From: Burkholderiales bacterium
Lineage (GTDB): Bacteria; Pseudomonadota; Gammaproteobacteria; Burkholderiales; Burkholderiaceae_C
Length of the DNA: 64,000 nt
Assembly (NCBI GenBank): GCA_017307865.1
Contig: JAFKGE010000022.1
Span: forward strand, 52,940-116,939
Reading direction: 5' to 3'
This document shows positions 45,726 through 55,691 of the stretch, in pieces. Under the pieces are notes generated by a model that was given only the letters and a program-made list of their open reading frames with translations, made no database searches and had not been told where the DNA came from. How positions within the stretch are numbered: the stretch's first letter is position 1; every line of letters starts with the position of its first letter. The position numbers and the translations under genes are program-made.

Positions 45726-45742
45726 ATTCCAATTTATGGAAT
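45726..45742. promoter_or_regulatory. 17-bp operator ATTCCAATTTATGGAAT upstream of the AraC gene
   Basis: Inverted repeat with arms ATTCCA and TGGAAT around ATTTA, 44 bases before the AraC-family start, in an AT-rich stretch. The identical 17 bases occur at 58222-58238 upstream of the CoA-transferase operon. Confidence 0.65.
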
Positions 45743-45786
45743 AAATGCATCCCCTTTAGGAGCGGCGCCAAACCGGTCGATTCGCC

Positions 45787-46827
45787 ATGACAGCACGACT
45801 TCTGGTCAGCACCATCAGCGCTGAGGCCAATCGGTTGGCGATTCATGCGCTGCATCGCCTGCTCAACCGCCCAACACCGACAGCCGATGCGATGGTCCGA
45901 TCGTTGGAGCGCGACAACGGGCTCTCCCATTCCGCTCAAACCCCGCTGCTGGGCTTCACCCGGATGCTGGGCCACATGGCCCAGGAGAGCGGGCGCAGCG
46001 AGCTGGGCCTGGAAATGGCCAAGTCCGAGGCCAGTACGCAGCACCCTTCCAGCATCTTTGGCGACCTGTTTGTGTATGCGCCGACACTGGGCGATGCCTT
46101 GCGCGCCATGGCCCAGCATTTCCCCGTCAGCCAGACCGGCACCACTGTCAAGCTGATCCAGGCCCATGGCACGGCTCACCTCACATACAAGATCGACGAT
46201 CAGGCCGTGGGCCCCCGTCTGCACGACGCCGCATATACGCTGGGGAAAATCTGCCGCTCTATTCGCCGCAGCGCAGGCACCGACTGGCGACCCCAGCGCG
46301 TGATGCTGGCAGCACCCACGCCACGCGACACGGCGGCGTACCAGCACTTCTTCGAAGCGCCGGTGGTCTTCAACACCATGGAATCAGGGCTGTCGTTCGG
46401 CGCGCAGACGCTGGATCAACCCATCAGCACCGCCAACCCACGGCTCTACCACGATTTTTATACCCAACTGAAGGGCCGGATGCCCGCGTGCACCGAGCCC
46501 GATCTGCTGCCAGAAGCCCTCAAGGCCTGGGTCATTTACGCCGCCGGTGAAGGCAGAAGCTCGCTCGAACACGCCGCCGCTGATTTCGGCGTCACACCGC
46601 GCACGCTGCAACGCCGGTTGAAAGACCAGGGCATCGGCTTTCAAAACCTGCTCGCCCAGGCCCGGATGGACAAGGCACGGCAATTGCTGGCCAACAGCCC
46701 AATGTCCATCACCCGCATCGCCGAGCAACTGGGCTTCAGCGAAACCAGCGCCTTCACACGAGCCTTTCGCCACCACACGCGCTTGAGCCCGCGCGCCTTT
46801 CGGCAGACGGCGCTCGCCCACTTTTGA
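45787..46827 (+). CDS. AraC-family transcriptional regulator
   Basis: The 346-residue regulator of the OruR/ArgR-like group has an N-terminal ligand-binding domain (about 20-200; LYDFY-type segment YHDFYTQLKGRM) and a C-terminal double HTH (about 245-340: LEHAAADFGVTPRTLQRRLK and ITRIAEQLGFSETSAFTRAF). It lies in the same direction before the aminotransferase and likely senses an amino acid or its breakdown product. The palindrome at 45726-45742 lies in its own promoter region. Confidence 0.87.
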   Translation: MTARLLVSTISAEANRLAIHALHRLLNRPTPTADAMVRSLERDNGLSHSAQTPLLGFTRMLGHMAQESGRSELGLEMAKSEASTQHPSSIFGDLFVYAPTLGDALRAMAQHFPVSQTGTTVKLIQAHGTAHLTYKIDDQAVGPRLHDAAYTLGKICRSIRRSAGTDWRPQRVMLAAPTPRDTAAYQHFFEAPVVFNTMESGLSFGAQTLDQPISTANPRLYHDFYTQLKGRMPACTEPDLLPEALKAWVIYAAGEGRSSLEHAAADFGVTPRTLQRRLKDQGIGFQNLLAQARMDKARQLLANSPMSITRIAEQLGFSETSAFTRAFRHHTRLSPRAFRQTALAHF

Positions 46828-46972
46828 GCAGCCCCCGCTGTCGTGCCCTGCTCGCGGCATGGATTGTCGCGTTTTGTCAAGCCATGGAGGGCCGTTGCTC
46901 GTTACTCTGCTGCTGTGTACTGACCCGCTCTTCGCAAGAGCCGCCTTTTCATCTTTCGATTGACGCAGCACC

Positions 46973-48355
46973 ATGACCGACACCCAACAAACCCGCTGGC
47001 AAAACGACGTTGCCCATGTGGTCCACCCTTACTCCAACCTCGACACGCACGCCAAGCGCGGGCCATTGGTCATCACACGGGGTGATGGCTGCTACGTCGA
47101 GGACGACCAGGGTAAGCGCTACCTGGAAGGCATGTCCGGCTTGTGGTGCGCCTCGCTGGGCTTTTCTGAAAAGCGCCTGGTCGATGCCGCAGTCGCGCAG
47201 CTCAACACGCTGCCCTATTACCACCTGTTCAACCACCGCTCGCACCCGCCTGGCATCGCGCTGGCCGCGGCACTGACCGCCATTGCACCCCAAGGCCTGA
47301 ACCAGGTTTTGTTCGCTAATTCGGGCTCCGAAGCCAACGACGCCGCGGTGAAGCTGGTCTGGTACTACAACAACCAACTCGGCCGTCCCAAGAAAAAGAA
47401 AATCATTTCGCGCATCAACGGCTATCACGGCGTGACCGTGGCCTCAGGCAGCCTGACCGGGCTGGCGCATGTGCACCGCGACTTTGACCTGCCCATTCCT
47501 CAGGTCTTGCACACCGACTGTCCCAGTTACTACCACTTTGGCCAGCCGGGAGAGACCGAGGCGCAATACACCGAACGCCTGGCCAACAACCTGGAGCAAA
47601 TGATTCTCAAGGAAGGCCCCGAAACCGTCGCCGCCTTCATTGCCGAGCCCATCAACGGCTCGGGCGGCGTGATCGTGCCGCCGGCGGGCTACTTCGAGCG
47701 CGTCCAAGCCATCTTGAAAAAGTACGACATCCTGTTCATCGTCGATGAGGTGATCTGCGGCTTTGGTCGAACCGGGCAGATGTTTGGCAGCGACAGCTTC
47801 CACCTCAAGCCCGACATGATGACGGTGGCCAAGGGCCTGTCGGGCGCCTACCAGCCGATCTCGGGTTTGCTGCTCACCGACGAGATCAACGACGCACTCA
47901 AGGCCGGCAGCCGCAAGCTGGGCGTGTTTGCACACGGGCTCACCTACGCCGCGCACCCGGTTGCCGCCGCCGTGGCACTGGAAACCATCAAAATTTACCA
48001 GGAGCGCCACATCGTCGAGCACGTGCAAGCGGTGTCGCCCTATTTTTTCGAGCGCCTCAACGCCTTGGCCGGTCATCCGCTGGTGGGCGAGGTGCGGGGC
48101 ATGGGGTTGCTTGCGGCCGTCGAGATCACCGCCGACAAAGCCAACAAGACGCCATTCCCGCCAGAAGCGGGCGTTGGTGCCTGGATCCAAAACAAGGTCA
48201 TGGAACACGGCGTCATCGTGCGGGCGGTGGCCAACTGCATCGCGATGTGTCCGCCCTTGATTTGCGAGCGCCAGCACATTGACGAGTTGGTCGACGCCCT
48301 GAGCCGAGCCCTGGACGAAGCACAGGCTCACTTCGGCGCCGCAGTGGCAGCCTGA
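46973..48355 (+). CDS. Class III (omega) aminotransferase
   Basis: A PLP enzyme of 460 residues related to beta-alanine/omega-amino acid:pyruvate aminotransferases. Motifs are FANSGSEANDAAVKLVWYYN, NGYHGVT, IVDEVICGFGRTG and MTVAKGLSGAYQPISG with PLP-Lys287. It probably removes the terminal amino group of an omega-amino acid or diamine, giving a semialdehyde for the dehydrogenase encoded next. The 145-bp upstream gap holds TGTCGC and TTGTCAAG sequences that could be AraC half-sites. Confidence 0.9.
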   Translation: MTDTQQTRWQNDVAHVVHPYSNLDTHAKRGPLVITRGDGCYVEDDQGKRYLEGMSGLWCASLGFSEKRLVDAAVAQLNTLPYYHLFNHRSHPPGIALAAALTAIAPQGLNQVLFANSGSEANDAAVKLVWYYNNQLGRPKKKKIISRINGYHGVTVASGSLTGLAHVHRDFDLPIPQVLHTDCPSYYHFGQPGETEAQYTERLANNLEQMILKEGPETVAAFIAEPINGSGGVIVPPAGYFERVQAILKKYDILFIVDEVICGFGRTGQMFGSDSFHLKPDMMTVAKGLSGAYQPISGLLLTDEINDALKAGSRKLGVFAHGLTYAAHPVAAAVALETIKIYQERHIVEHVQAVSPYFFERLNALAGHPLVGEVRGMGLLAAVEITADKANKTPFPPEAGVGAWIQNKVMEHGVIVRAVANCIAMCPPLICERQHIDELVDALSRALDEAQAHFGAAVAA

Positions 48356-48406
48356 GGGTTCCACCAAACGCCTTCTTGCAGCGCAAATACAGATCAACAA
48401 ACAATC

Positions 48407-49837
48407 ATGTACGAATCACTGGCCCTCTACATCGACGGTGCGTTCATTCAGGGCGGCGGCCGCGTCGAGCAACCGGTCCTGGATCCCGCTACCGGCGACA
48501 CCCTTGGTCAATTGCCCCACGCCACGCGTGAGGACCTCGATCACGCGCTGGCCGCCGCCGAGCGCGCCTTTGCCACCTGGCGGCATGTGTCTCCGATGGA
48601 GCGCGGCGCCATCCTGCGCAAGGTCGGTCAACTCAGCCGCGAGCGCGCCAAGGAGATCGGCCGCAACATCACGCTGGACCAGGGCAAGCCGCTGGCCGAG
48701 GCCATGGGCGAGGTGGTGCGCTGCGCCGACCATTGCGACTGGCACGCCGAAGAATGCCGCCGCATCTATGGCCGCGTGATTCCGCCCCGAACGCCCAACG
48801 TGCGCCAGTTCGTTCTGCGCGAGCCGATTGGCGTGTGCGCCGCGTTCACGCCCTGGAACTTTCCCTACAACCAGGCCATCCGCAAGATCGCCGCCGCCAT
48901 CGCCGCGGGTTGCACCATCATCATCAAGGGTCCAGAAGACTCTCCCAGCGCCATTGTCGCGATCGCGCGCCTGTTCCACGAGGCCGGTCTGCCACCGGGC
49001 GTGTTGAACGTGGTGTGGGGCGTGCCGCACGAGGTGTCCGAGTACTTGATCGCTTCGCCCATCGTGCGCAAGGTTTCGTTCACCGGCTCGGTGCCGGTGG
49101 GTAAACAATTGGCGGCACTGGCCGGCAGTCACATGAAGCGCATCACGATGGAGCTGGGTGGGCATTCGCCCGTCATCGTGTGCGCCGATGCCGATGTCGA
49201 GCGCGCCGCAACGATGCTGGCAGCCTCCAAATTCACCAACGCGGGACAGGTCTGCGTCTCACCCACCCGTTTCTACATTCAGGAGCCGGTGTGGGAGCGC
49301 TTCATGGCTCGCTTTACCGAGCACGCGCGCGGCATCAAGGTGGGCCCAGGCCTGGAGGCCGACACCAAGATGGGGCCACTGGCCCATGCGCGCCGCGTGA
49401 GCGCCATGGCCGAGTTCGTCGAGGACGCCCGCACGCGCGGCGCCCGCATCGAGACTGGCGGCAATCGCTTGGGTGAAGTGGGCAACTTCTTTGCCCCCAC
49501 CGTGATTGCCGCGCCGCCCGACGACGCCCGCATCATGCAATCCGAACCCTTTGGGCCGATTGCTGCTTGCGTACCGTTCCAGGATCTCGATGAGGCCTTG
49601 GCCCGTGCCAACAGCTTGCCTTACGGCCTGTCGTCCTACGCGTTCACCACCAACACCCGAAACGCGCTGCGCATTCAAAACGGTCTGGAGGCCGGCATGG
49701 TCAACATCAACCACTTTGGTCAGGCGCTGCCGGAGACGCCATTTGGCGGCATCAAGGACAGCGGGATGGGCAGCGAAGGGGGCACCGAAACTTTTGATGG
49801 CTACCTGGTGACCAAATTCGTCACCCAGATGGACTGA
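48407..49837 (+). CDS. NAD(P)-dependent semialdehyde dehydrogenase
   Basis: Aldehyde dehydrogenase of 476 residues, closest in pattern to succinate-semialdehyde dehydrogenases. It shows [10 protein letters not shown], the Rossmann [10 protein letters not shown], Glu249 in MELGGHSP and catalytic Cys283 in [10 protein letters not shown]. It follows the aminotransferase after 51 bases, so the two most likely convert an omega-amino acid to a dicarboxylic acid via its semialdehyde. Confidence 0.9.
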   Translation: MYESLALYIDGAFIQGGGRVEQPVLDPATGDTLGQLPHATREDLDHALAAAERAFATWRHVSPMERGAILRKVGQLSRERAKEIGRNITLDQGKPLAEAMGEVVRCADHCDWHAEECRRIYGRVIPPRTPNVRQFVLREPIGVCAAFTPWNFPYNQAIRKIAAAIAAGCTIIIKGPEDSPSAIVAIARLFHEAGLPPGVLNVVWGVPHEVSEYLIASPIVRKVSFTGSVPVGKQLAALAGSHMKRITMELGGHSPVIVCADADVERAATMLAASKFTNAGQVCVSPTRFYIQEPVWERFMARFTEHARGIKVGPGLEADTKMGPLAHARRVSAMAEFVEDARTRGARIETGGNRLGEVGNFFAPTVIAAPPDDARIMQSEPFGPIAACVPFQDLDEALARANSLPYGLSSYAFTTNTRNALRIQNGLEAGMVNINHFGQALPETPFGGIKDSGMGSEGGTETFDGYLVTKFVTQMD

Positions 49838-49896
49838 GACGGCTCAGGCCATCAGCCCGCCCGACCCAAAGCTTTCAAACGAGAACAGAGCACGGC

Positions 49897-50775
49897 ATGC
49901 CTGTTTTCTCCGCCATGATGGGCCTCACAGGTTCTGCGGTGACAGAAACCCTGGAAGACCGATGGGTGTCCAACTATGCCGCTTCGGTCGGCGACACCAA
50001 CGTCGCCTACTACGACAACCGCGGATCGGTCGCGCTGCCAGCCCACCCGGCCTACCTGTCGCACCTGGAATGGGACGCGATCGGCGCCCTGTTTCAGTCA
50101 CAGCTGAGTGCACTCACCCCGCAGGAGCGCATGCACGGCGTGCATGTATTCAACTCGACCCGACTGCATCGACCCCTGAAATCGGGTGACACCATTTCAG
50201 CGACGGCCACGGTTGCGGGTGTGGAGCGTCACCGTGCCGGAGCATGGCTCACGATACGCATTGACATGGTCGATGGCGAACAACGCCCCGTGGCAAGTTC
50301 CTACACATCCACCCTTTTCCGAGGAGTCGAGGTTGACACCGAAGAAGCCCCGGTTGCGCGCAGCGTCCTGAGCCTTGATCAAACTCCGACCCGACACGGG
50401 GAGCCGAAGCGCACGCAGGCGATCGAGATCGCACCTCTGGCGCCTTTCATTTTCTCGGAGTGCGCGCGCGACTACGGGGCCATTCATACCGACATGAAAG
50501 TCGCGCAGCAAGCCGGCCTTCCTGGGCTGATCCTGCATGGCACCGCGACCATCGCCTATGCGTTGTCGGCCCTGACTCAGCACGAAGCGGGTGGCAATCC
50601 CAGCCTCGTGCAAGGCTTTCAAACCCGGCTCACCGGCATGGTGTTGTGCCCATCGGTGATGACCCTGCAGGTCTACGCCAGTGAGGATCCTCGGGTCGTT
50701 GTTTTCGATGCCGTAACCGAACAGGGGACACCGGTGCTGTCCGACGGCCTCATGGTTCTTGGAACAGCCCGATGA
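49897..50775 (+). CDS. Double hot-dog MaoC/FAS1-like dehydratase family protein
   Basis: The 292-residue protein has two hot-dog units. The second has the hydratase-type pattern FIFSECARDYGAIHTDMKVA...GLILHGTATIAYALSAL, including the Asp-x-His-like positions; the first is degenerate. It probably hydrates or dehydrates an acyl-CoA thioester. Its stop overlaps the start of the next hot-dog gene by 4 bases, and the two likely work as a pair. Confidence 0.78.
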   Translation: MPVFSAMMGLTGSAVTETLEDRWVSNYAASVGDTNVAYYDNRGSVALPAHPAYLSHLEWDAIGALFQSQLSALTPQERMHGVHVFNSTRLHRPLKSGDTISATATVAGVERHRAGAWLTIRIDMVDGEQRPVASSYTSTLFRGVEVDTEEAPVARSVLSLDQTPTRHGEPKRTQAIEIAPLAPFIFSECARDYGAIHTDMKVAQQAGLPGLILHGTATIAYALSALTQHEAGGNPSLVQGFQTRLTGMVLCPSVMTLQVYASEDPRVVVFDAVTEQGTPVLSDGLMVLGTAR

Positions 50776-51239
50776 AATCCACCTCAAGTTACGCCCTGCA
50801 GCCCGGCAGCGAATACTTCACCAGCGACTGGTTCGAGCTCGACCGCGAACACCTGACGCAGTTTGCCTGGTCGACCTACCTCGACCCGGCTCACGTCGAT
50901 CTCAGCGTGAGCAAAAACAATCCGATGGGCGCCGACCTCGTCGACGGCTTCTGGCAATTGAGCGCCCTGCTCTACTTTCACTTCAAGTACGGCCGGCGCG
51001 AATCCAAGGGTGAATACGGATTCAACTACGGGCTCAACAAAGTCCGCTTCCTGGCACCCCTGATGCTGGGTCAACGCATCCGCGTGCGTGCCGAGGTCCT
51101 GGACGTGCAAGCGCACCAAGCGGGACTGCTGGTGACAACCCGCAACACCATGGAAATCGAAGGCCAGGATCGACCGTCGATGGTGGCCGACCTCCTTCTT
51201 TTGCGCGTCCAGGGCGACGCGAACGGAGGCCAGGCATGA
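50772..51239 (+). CDS. MaoC-family single hot-dog protein
   Basis: A 155-residue protein with a FAWSTYLDPAHVDLS and MGADLVDGFWQLSAL pattern matching MaoC-like hydratases. The usual catalytic Asp/His pair is not clearly recognisable (DPAHVD is the nearest). It overlaps both neighbours (ATGA junctions), showing tight coupling with the double hot-dog protein and the acyl-CoA synthetase. Confidence 0.75.
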   Translation: MKSTSSYALQPGSEYFTSDWFELDREHLTQFAWSTYLDPAHVDLSVSKNNPMGADLVDGFWQLSALLYFHFKYGRRESKGEYGFNYGLNKVRFLAPLMLGQRIRVRAEVLDVQAHQAGLLVTTRNTMEIEGQDRPSMVADLLLLRVQGDANGGQA

Positions 51240-52828
51240 GCATCCCCCACCACGAAACCATCCCTCGGTATCTCGCCCATTGGGCCCGACATACGCCCGA
51301 CGCCACCGCCATCGTTCATGCGGGCCGCAGCGTGAGCTACGCCGAACTGGCACACCAGGTCGATGAAGTCGCGCGCGCGCTGCTGGCCGATGGCGTACGC
51401 AAGGGCGATCGGGTCGCCGTGCTGGCGCATCCGACGCGGTTCTACTGGCTGACGTTTTTGGCTTCGCTGAGCATCGGTGCCGTGTGGCTGGGGCTCAATC
51501 CCAAATACCGCCTGCCGGAACTCGAATACAACGTGGGCAATTGCCGCCCGACGCTGCTGCTGGGGCTGGGTGGCTATGAGGGAGACGATTTCACCGGCAC
51601 CTTGCAGCAGTTGGCCAAAACCCTGCAACGGGAAAGGGCCCCCGTTGTCTTTGGCACGGTCAACACGCCGAATGCCGGACTTGAACCCTGGGACGAATTT
51701 CTCACCCGTGGTCAGACGATCAGCGACACCCAGCTACAAGCGGCGCGCGACTCGGTGGATCCGGATTCGGCGGCGCTGATCGTCTACACCTCCGGCAGTA
51801 CGGGCCGGCCGAAAGGTGCCGTTCTGGGCCACCGCGGTCTGGCACGCAGTTTCGAGATTCAGGCGGGGCGCGCACAGGTCAATCCGATCCGTGTCATCGC
51901 CAATTTGCCGATCAACCACATCGGGGGCGTCGGCGATCTGTGCTGCACCCCCTTGATTCAGGGCGGAACCATCGTCTTGCAAGAGCGCTTTGACGCACAC
52001 GCCATGCTGGAGGCGGTCGAAAAATACGGCGTCAATGCCTTCATGCAAGTTCCGACGACGCTGAAGATTCTGGCCGAGCACCCCGATTTCAGTGCATACG
52101 ATTTGTCCAATCTGCGCTACGTCAGTTGGGGCGGCGGGCCACTGCCACTGGACATCGTGCGCCGTTGGCGCGCGCTCGGCGTCCAACTGGGCACCACCTA
52201 CGGCATGACCGAAATCACGGGCTCGATCACCTACTCGACGCCCGAGGCCTCGGACGACCAACTGGCTGGGACCGTGGGCCGACCGATCGCCGAGATCGAA
52301 CTGCGCATCGTGGGTGAGGACGGCCACGACCTCGCGCCGCACGAGACCGGTGAAATCTGGGTCAAACACCCCGGGCTCTTGCTGGAATATTTCGAAAACG
52401 TCGAAGCCACAAAAGAGGCGTTTTCCGACGACGGATTCTTCAAGACCGGCGATGTCGGCTATCTGCGACCCGACGGCAACATGTGCCTGGTGGCGCGCAC
52501 CAAGGAAATCTTCAAATCGGGCGGCTACAACACGTACCCACGCGAAATCGAGCTGGCCCTGGAAGAAATGCCCGCCGTGCGGCTGGCCGCCGTCGTGCCC
52601 ATTCCTCATCCACGCTTCGGCGAGGTCGGAATCGCCTATGTCGAAACCTCCGACCCCACCGTCAACGAAGCCACGCTCACCGACTGGTGTCGCAAACGCC
52701 TGACCAACTACAAGGTTCCCAAGCGCATCCTGATTTTGGACGCCTTGCCTTTGTTGCCGGTCGGCAAGGTGGACAAGATGGCGCTGCGCAAGCGCGCGGC
52801 CGCGGAAATTGATCCGCTCAACGTTTGA
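51236..52828 (+). CDS. AMP-forming acyl-CoA synthetase
   Basis: ANL-family adenylating enzyme of 530 residues. P-loop YTSGSTGRPKG is at about 184-194, followed by TTYGMTEITGS, the hinge FKTGDVGYLRPDGN and the C-terminal catalytic Lys in LLPVGKVDKMALRK. It presumably activates the acid made by the preceding enzymes as its CoA thioester for the hot-dog proteins. The exact substrate is unknown. Confidence 0.9.
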   Translation: MSIPHHETIPRYLAHWARHTPDATAIVHAGRSVSYAELAHQVDEVARALLADGVRKGDRVAVLAHPTRFYWLTFLASLSIGAVWLGLNPKYRLPELEYNVGNCRPTLLLGLGGYEGDDFTGTLQQLAKTLQRERAPVVFGTVNTPNAGLEPWDEFLTRGQTISDTQLQAARDSVDPDSAALIVYTSGSTGRPKGAVLGHRGLARSFEIQAGRAQVNPIRVIANLPINHIGGVGDLCCTPLIQGGTIVLQERFDAHAMLEAVEKYGVNAFMQVPTTLKILAEHPDFSAYDLSNLRYVSWGGGPLPLDIVRRWRALGVQLGTTYGMTEITGSITYSTPEASDDQLAGTVGRPIAEIELRIVGEDGHDLAPHETGEIWVKHPGLLLEYFENVEATKEAFSDDGFFKTGDVGYLRPDGNMCLVARTKEIFKSGGYNTYPREIELALEEMPAVRLAAVVPIPHPRFGEVGIAYVETSDPTVNEATLTDWCRKRLTNYKVPKRILILDALPLLPVGKVDKMALRKRAAAEIDPLNV

Positions 52829-52881
52829 CGCCCGTATTCACCCATTTCGCAACCCTCAAAAATTTAGCAAACGGAGATCTC

Positions 52882-54477
52882 ATGAAACACTCGCTGACTC
52901 AAGCTTTGCGCGCCACGGCGCTGGCCGCATGCCTCGTGGTTCCGGCCGCCTGGGCCGCCACACCCGCCGACACCCTGGTCATCGCGCGAGACCTCAACAC
53001 GTTCCTGACGCTCGATCCCCAGGAAGCGTTTGAAATCGCATCCGGAGATACGTTGAACAACCTGTATCTGCGCTTGGTGCAACACGACCCACTCGACTTC
53101 GCCAAAATCATTCCGGGTGCAGCCAAAAGCTGGGACGCCGATGCGGATGGCAAGCGAATCGTTTTTCACATCCGCGACGACATCAAATTTCAATCCGGCA
53201 ACCCGCTGACCGCAGAAGATGCAGCCTTCTCTCTGCAACGTGGAGTCCTTCTCGACAAGCAGTCTGCCATTTTGTTGCGCCAGTTTGGCTGGTCAAAGGA
53301 CAACGTCAAAGAACGTGTGCGTTCAGAGGGCAACGATCTGATCATCACATTTGAAAAACCATTTGCCACCGAGCTGGTGCTCAGCACCTTGAGTGCGGCG
53401 ATAGCCTCCGTCGTGGACAAGAAAGTCGTGATGAGCCACGAAAAAAATGGCGACCTGGGCAACGGCTGGTTACGCACCAACACCGCGGGCGCGGGCGCAT
53501 ACAAACTGATCGACTGGAAGCCCAAGGGTGCCGTGGTGCTCGAGGCGTTCGACGGCTACAAGGGCGGCAAAAAAGCCACCATCAAGCGCGTCATCGTGCG
53601 CCACGTGGCCGAAGCCGCAGCGCAGCGGCTGCTGCTTGAAAAAGGCGACGTGGACGCTGCCGTCGACTTGAATGCCGATCAGATCGGTGGCCTGCAGGGT
53701 GTGGCGGGAATCAAGGTGGAGCGCATTCCGCGTGCCACCATTTTCTACATGGCGCTCAACACGTCAAACCCGACTTTGAGCAAGCCCGAAGTCTGGAAAG
53801 CCATGCATTGGCTGGTCGACTACGAAGGGATGTCCAAGGATTTGTTCAAGGGTCAGTACCGAGTCACGCAAACGCCGGTGGCCGATGGGACACCCGGCGC
53901 GCTCACCGAGAAGCCCTACAAGTTTGACCCCGCGAAGGCGAAGGAAATTCTCGCCAAAGCGGGAATGCCCGATGGCTTCAGCATGGACATGGATGTCATT
54001 CCGGCCACGCCTTACCGGGAAATCGCGCAGTCGATCCAGCACACGGCGGCCGCGGGTGGGGTCAAGATCAACCTGCGCGTCGGCGAACCCTCGCAGGTGC
54101 TGACGCGTTATCGTGAGCGGCGCTTCGACAGCATTGTTTTTGTCTGGGCACCGGACTATGCCGATCCGAGTTCGACGATTGAATTTTTTGGTCGCAACAG
54201 CGACGACAGTGACAAGTCCAGCAACAAGAATGCCCCTTGGCGTGCCCATTGGCTGATTCCGCAACTGACGGCCGAAACCGCTGCTGCGGCCCACGAGGTC
54301 AACAACGCCAAGCGCATGGAAGACTACGCGAAGATTCAGCGCCAACTGCGCGACGATTCGCCGTTCACTTACATGCTGCAGTTCATCCAGCCGATTGGCG
54401 TGCGCTCCAACATCTACAACTACACGGGTGGCACGACGTTCGACTCGACCGCCTTCAACGTAATCGAGAAAAAATGA
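52882..54477 (+). CDS. Peptide-type ABC transporter substrate-binding protein
   Basis: Family 5 solute-binding protein of 531 residues, ATG 52882 with GGAGA 5 bases upstream. The signal peptide ends AAWA. The mature protein shows YLRLVQHDPLDFAKIIPG and DIKFQSGNPLTAEDAAFSLQR, typical of DppA-like proteins. The C-terminal lobe includes SIVFVWAPDYADPSS. It precedes two permeases and two ATPases and likely captures the substrate of this catabolic cluster. Confidence 0.9.
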   Translation: MKHSLTQALRATALAACLVVPAAWAATPADTLVIARDLNTFLTLDPQEAFEIASGDTLNNLYLRLVQHDPLDFAKIIPGAAKSWDADADGKRIVFHIRDDIKFQSGNPLTAEDAAFSLQRGVLLDKQSAILLRQFGWSKDNVKERVRSEGNDLIITFEKPFATELVLSTLSAAIASVVDKKVVMSHEKNGDLGNGWLRTNTAGAGAYKLIDWKPKGAVVLEAFDGYKGGKKATIKRVIVRHVAEAAAQRLLLEKGDVDAAVDLNADQIGGLQGVAGIKVERIPRATIFYMALNTSNPTLSKPEVWKAMHWLVDYEGMSKDLFKGQYRVTQTPVADGTPGALTEKPYKFDPAKAKEILAKAGMPDGFSMDMDVIPATPYREIAQSIQHTAAAGGVKINLRVGEPSQVLTRYRERRFDSIVFVWAPDYADPSSTIEFFGRNSDDSDKSSNKNAPWRAHWLIPQLTAETAAAAHEVNNAKRMEDYAKIQRQLRDDSPFTYMLQFIQPIGVRSNIYNYTGGTTFDSTAFNVIEKK

Positions 54478-54479
54478 CC

Positions 54480-54509
54480 GATCCGCGCGGTCACGAGGCC
54501 GCGCGGATC
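54480..54509 (+). repeat. Perfect hairpin between binding-protein and permease genes
   Basis: 11-bp arms GATCCGCGCGG and CCGCGCGGATC with an 8-base loop, 3 bases after the binding-protein stop and without a T-tract. Such hairpins often protect the upstream mRNA, raising binding-protein levels over permease levels. Confidence 0.6.
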
Positions 54510-54596
54510 GCCGCCCCATTCCTCGCACACAGCGCTTTGGATCACCGATGAACACCGCTCCACCCCAGGACAACGGGGTGGCGCGCGAGCCATGAC

Positions 54597-55691
54597 ATGA
54601 ACGACAAAACACCCGAGCCCGATGCAGGCGACCTCGAGCCGACCCTTGCCTCTCCCGCGTCCCGACCGGGCTTTCGCCGCGGCTTACGAAAAACCGGGAC
54701 CACCGTGGTGACGACGCTGGTCACGTTGCTCGGCTTGCTGGTCGTCACGTTTTCTCTGGGCCGCGTGCTGCCGGCAGATCCGGTGCTCAAGATCGTGGGC
54801 GATCGGGCCTCGCAGGCGCAATACGACAAGGTCTACAAGGAGCTGCGCCTGGACCGGCCTTTGGCCGAACAGTTCATGTCATACGTCAGCGACATGGCGC
54901 GTGGAGATTTCGGCCGCTCGCTGGTCACCAGCCATCCGATCTCGGAAGACATCCTCCGGTTTTTTCCGGCAACCTTCGAACTCGCGACCGTTGCCATTCT
55001 GATTGGCGTTCTGATCGGCCTGCCGCTGGGCGCTTTGTGCGCGCTCTACAACGATCGGCTCGCCGACCATATCGGGCGAATATTTTCCCTGATCGGCTAC
55101 TCGATGCCGATCTTCTGGCTGGGCATCATCGGTCTGCTGGTCTTTTACTCGAAGCTGGGCTGGGTGGGTGGGCCCGGCCAGCTCGATATTGCGTACCAAT
55201 TCTCGGTCCCGACCATCACCCACCTGGTTCTTCTCGACAGCGCGATCTCCGGTCAATGGGACGCCTTCGCGAATGCGCTCTCCCACATCATTCTTCCGGC
55301 CAGCCTGCTGGGCTGGTTCGCGGTCGGCTACATCGCCCGCATGGTGCGCAGCTTCCTGTTGTGGCAAATGCGCCAGGACTACATCACGGTGCTTCGGGTC
55401 AAAGGGCTCTCGGAGGGCGCGATCGTCTGGCGCCACGCGCTGCGCAATGCCGCCGGCCCCGTGCTGACGATCGTCGCGCTCACCTATGCGTATTTGCTCG
55501 AAGGCGCCGTGTTGACGGAAACGGTCTTCGCCTGGCCGGGGCTCGGGATGTACATCACCGATTCACTGTTTGCCGCCGACATTCCCGCAGTCCTTGTGGC
55601 CACCCTGCTCATCGGCATCATCTTCATGGTGGTCAACATCAGCTCCGAGTTGATTCAAGACAGTCTGGACCCAAGGACACGCACGGCATGA
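54597..55691 (+). CDS. ABC transporter permease, DppB type
   Basis: The 364-residue permease has a hydrophilic N-terminus of about 30 residues before the first helix (TVVTTLVTLLGLLVVTFSLG). It shows the LPADPVLKIVGDRAS loop, MARGDFGRSLVTSHPI, and the docking loop YITVLRVKGLSEGAIVWRHA. The N-terminal extension is longer than in the first transporter of this window. It overlaps the next permease gene by 4 bases. Confidence 0.9.
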   Translation: MNDKTPEPDAGDLEPTLASPASRPGFRRGLRKTGTTVVTTLVTLLGLLVVTFSLGRVLPADPVLKIVGDRASQAQYDKVYKELRLDRPLAEQFMSYVSDMARGDFGRSLVTSHPISEDILRFFPATFELATVAILIGVLIGLPLGALCALYNDRLADHIGRIFSLIGYSMPIFWLGIIGLLVFYSKLGWVGGPGQLDIAYQFSVPTITHLVLLDSAISGQWDAFANALSHIILPASLLGWFAVGYIARMVRSFLLWQMRQDYITVLRVKGLSEGAIVWRHALRNAAGPVLTIVALTYAYLLEGAVLTETVFAWPGLGMYITDSLFAADIPAVLVATLLIGIIFMVVNISSELIQDSLDPRTRTA

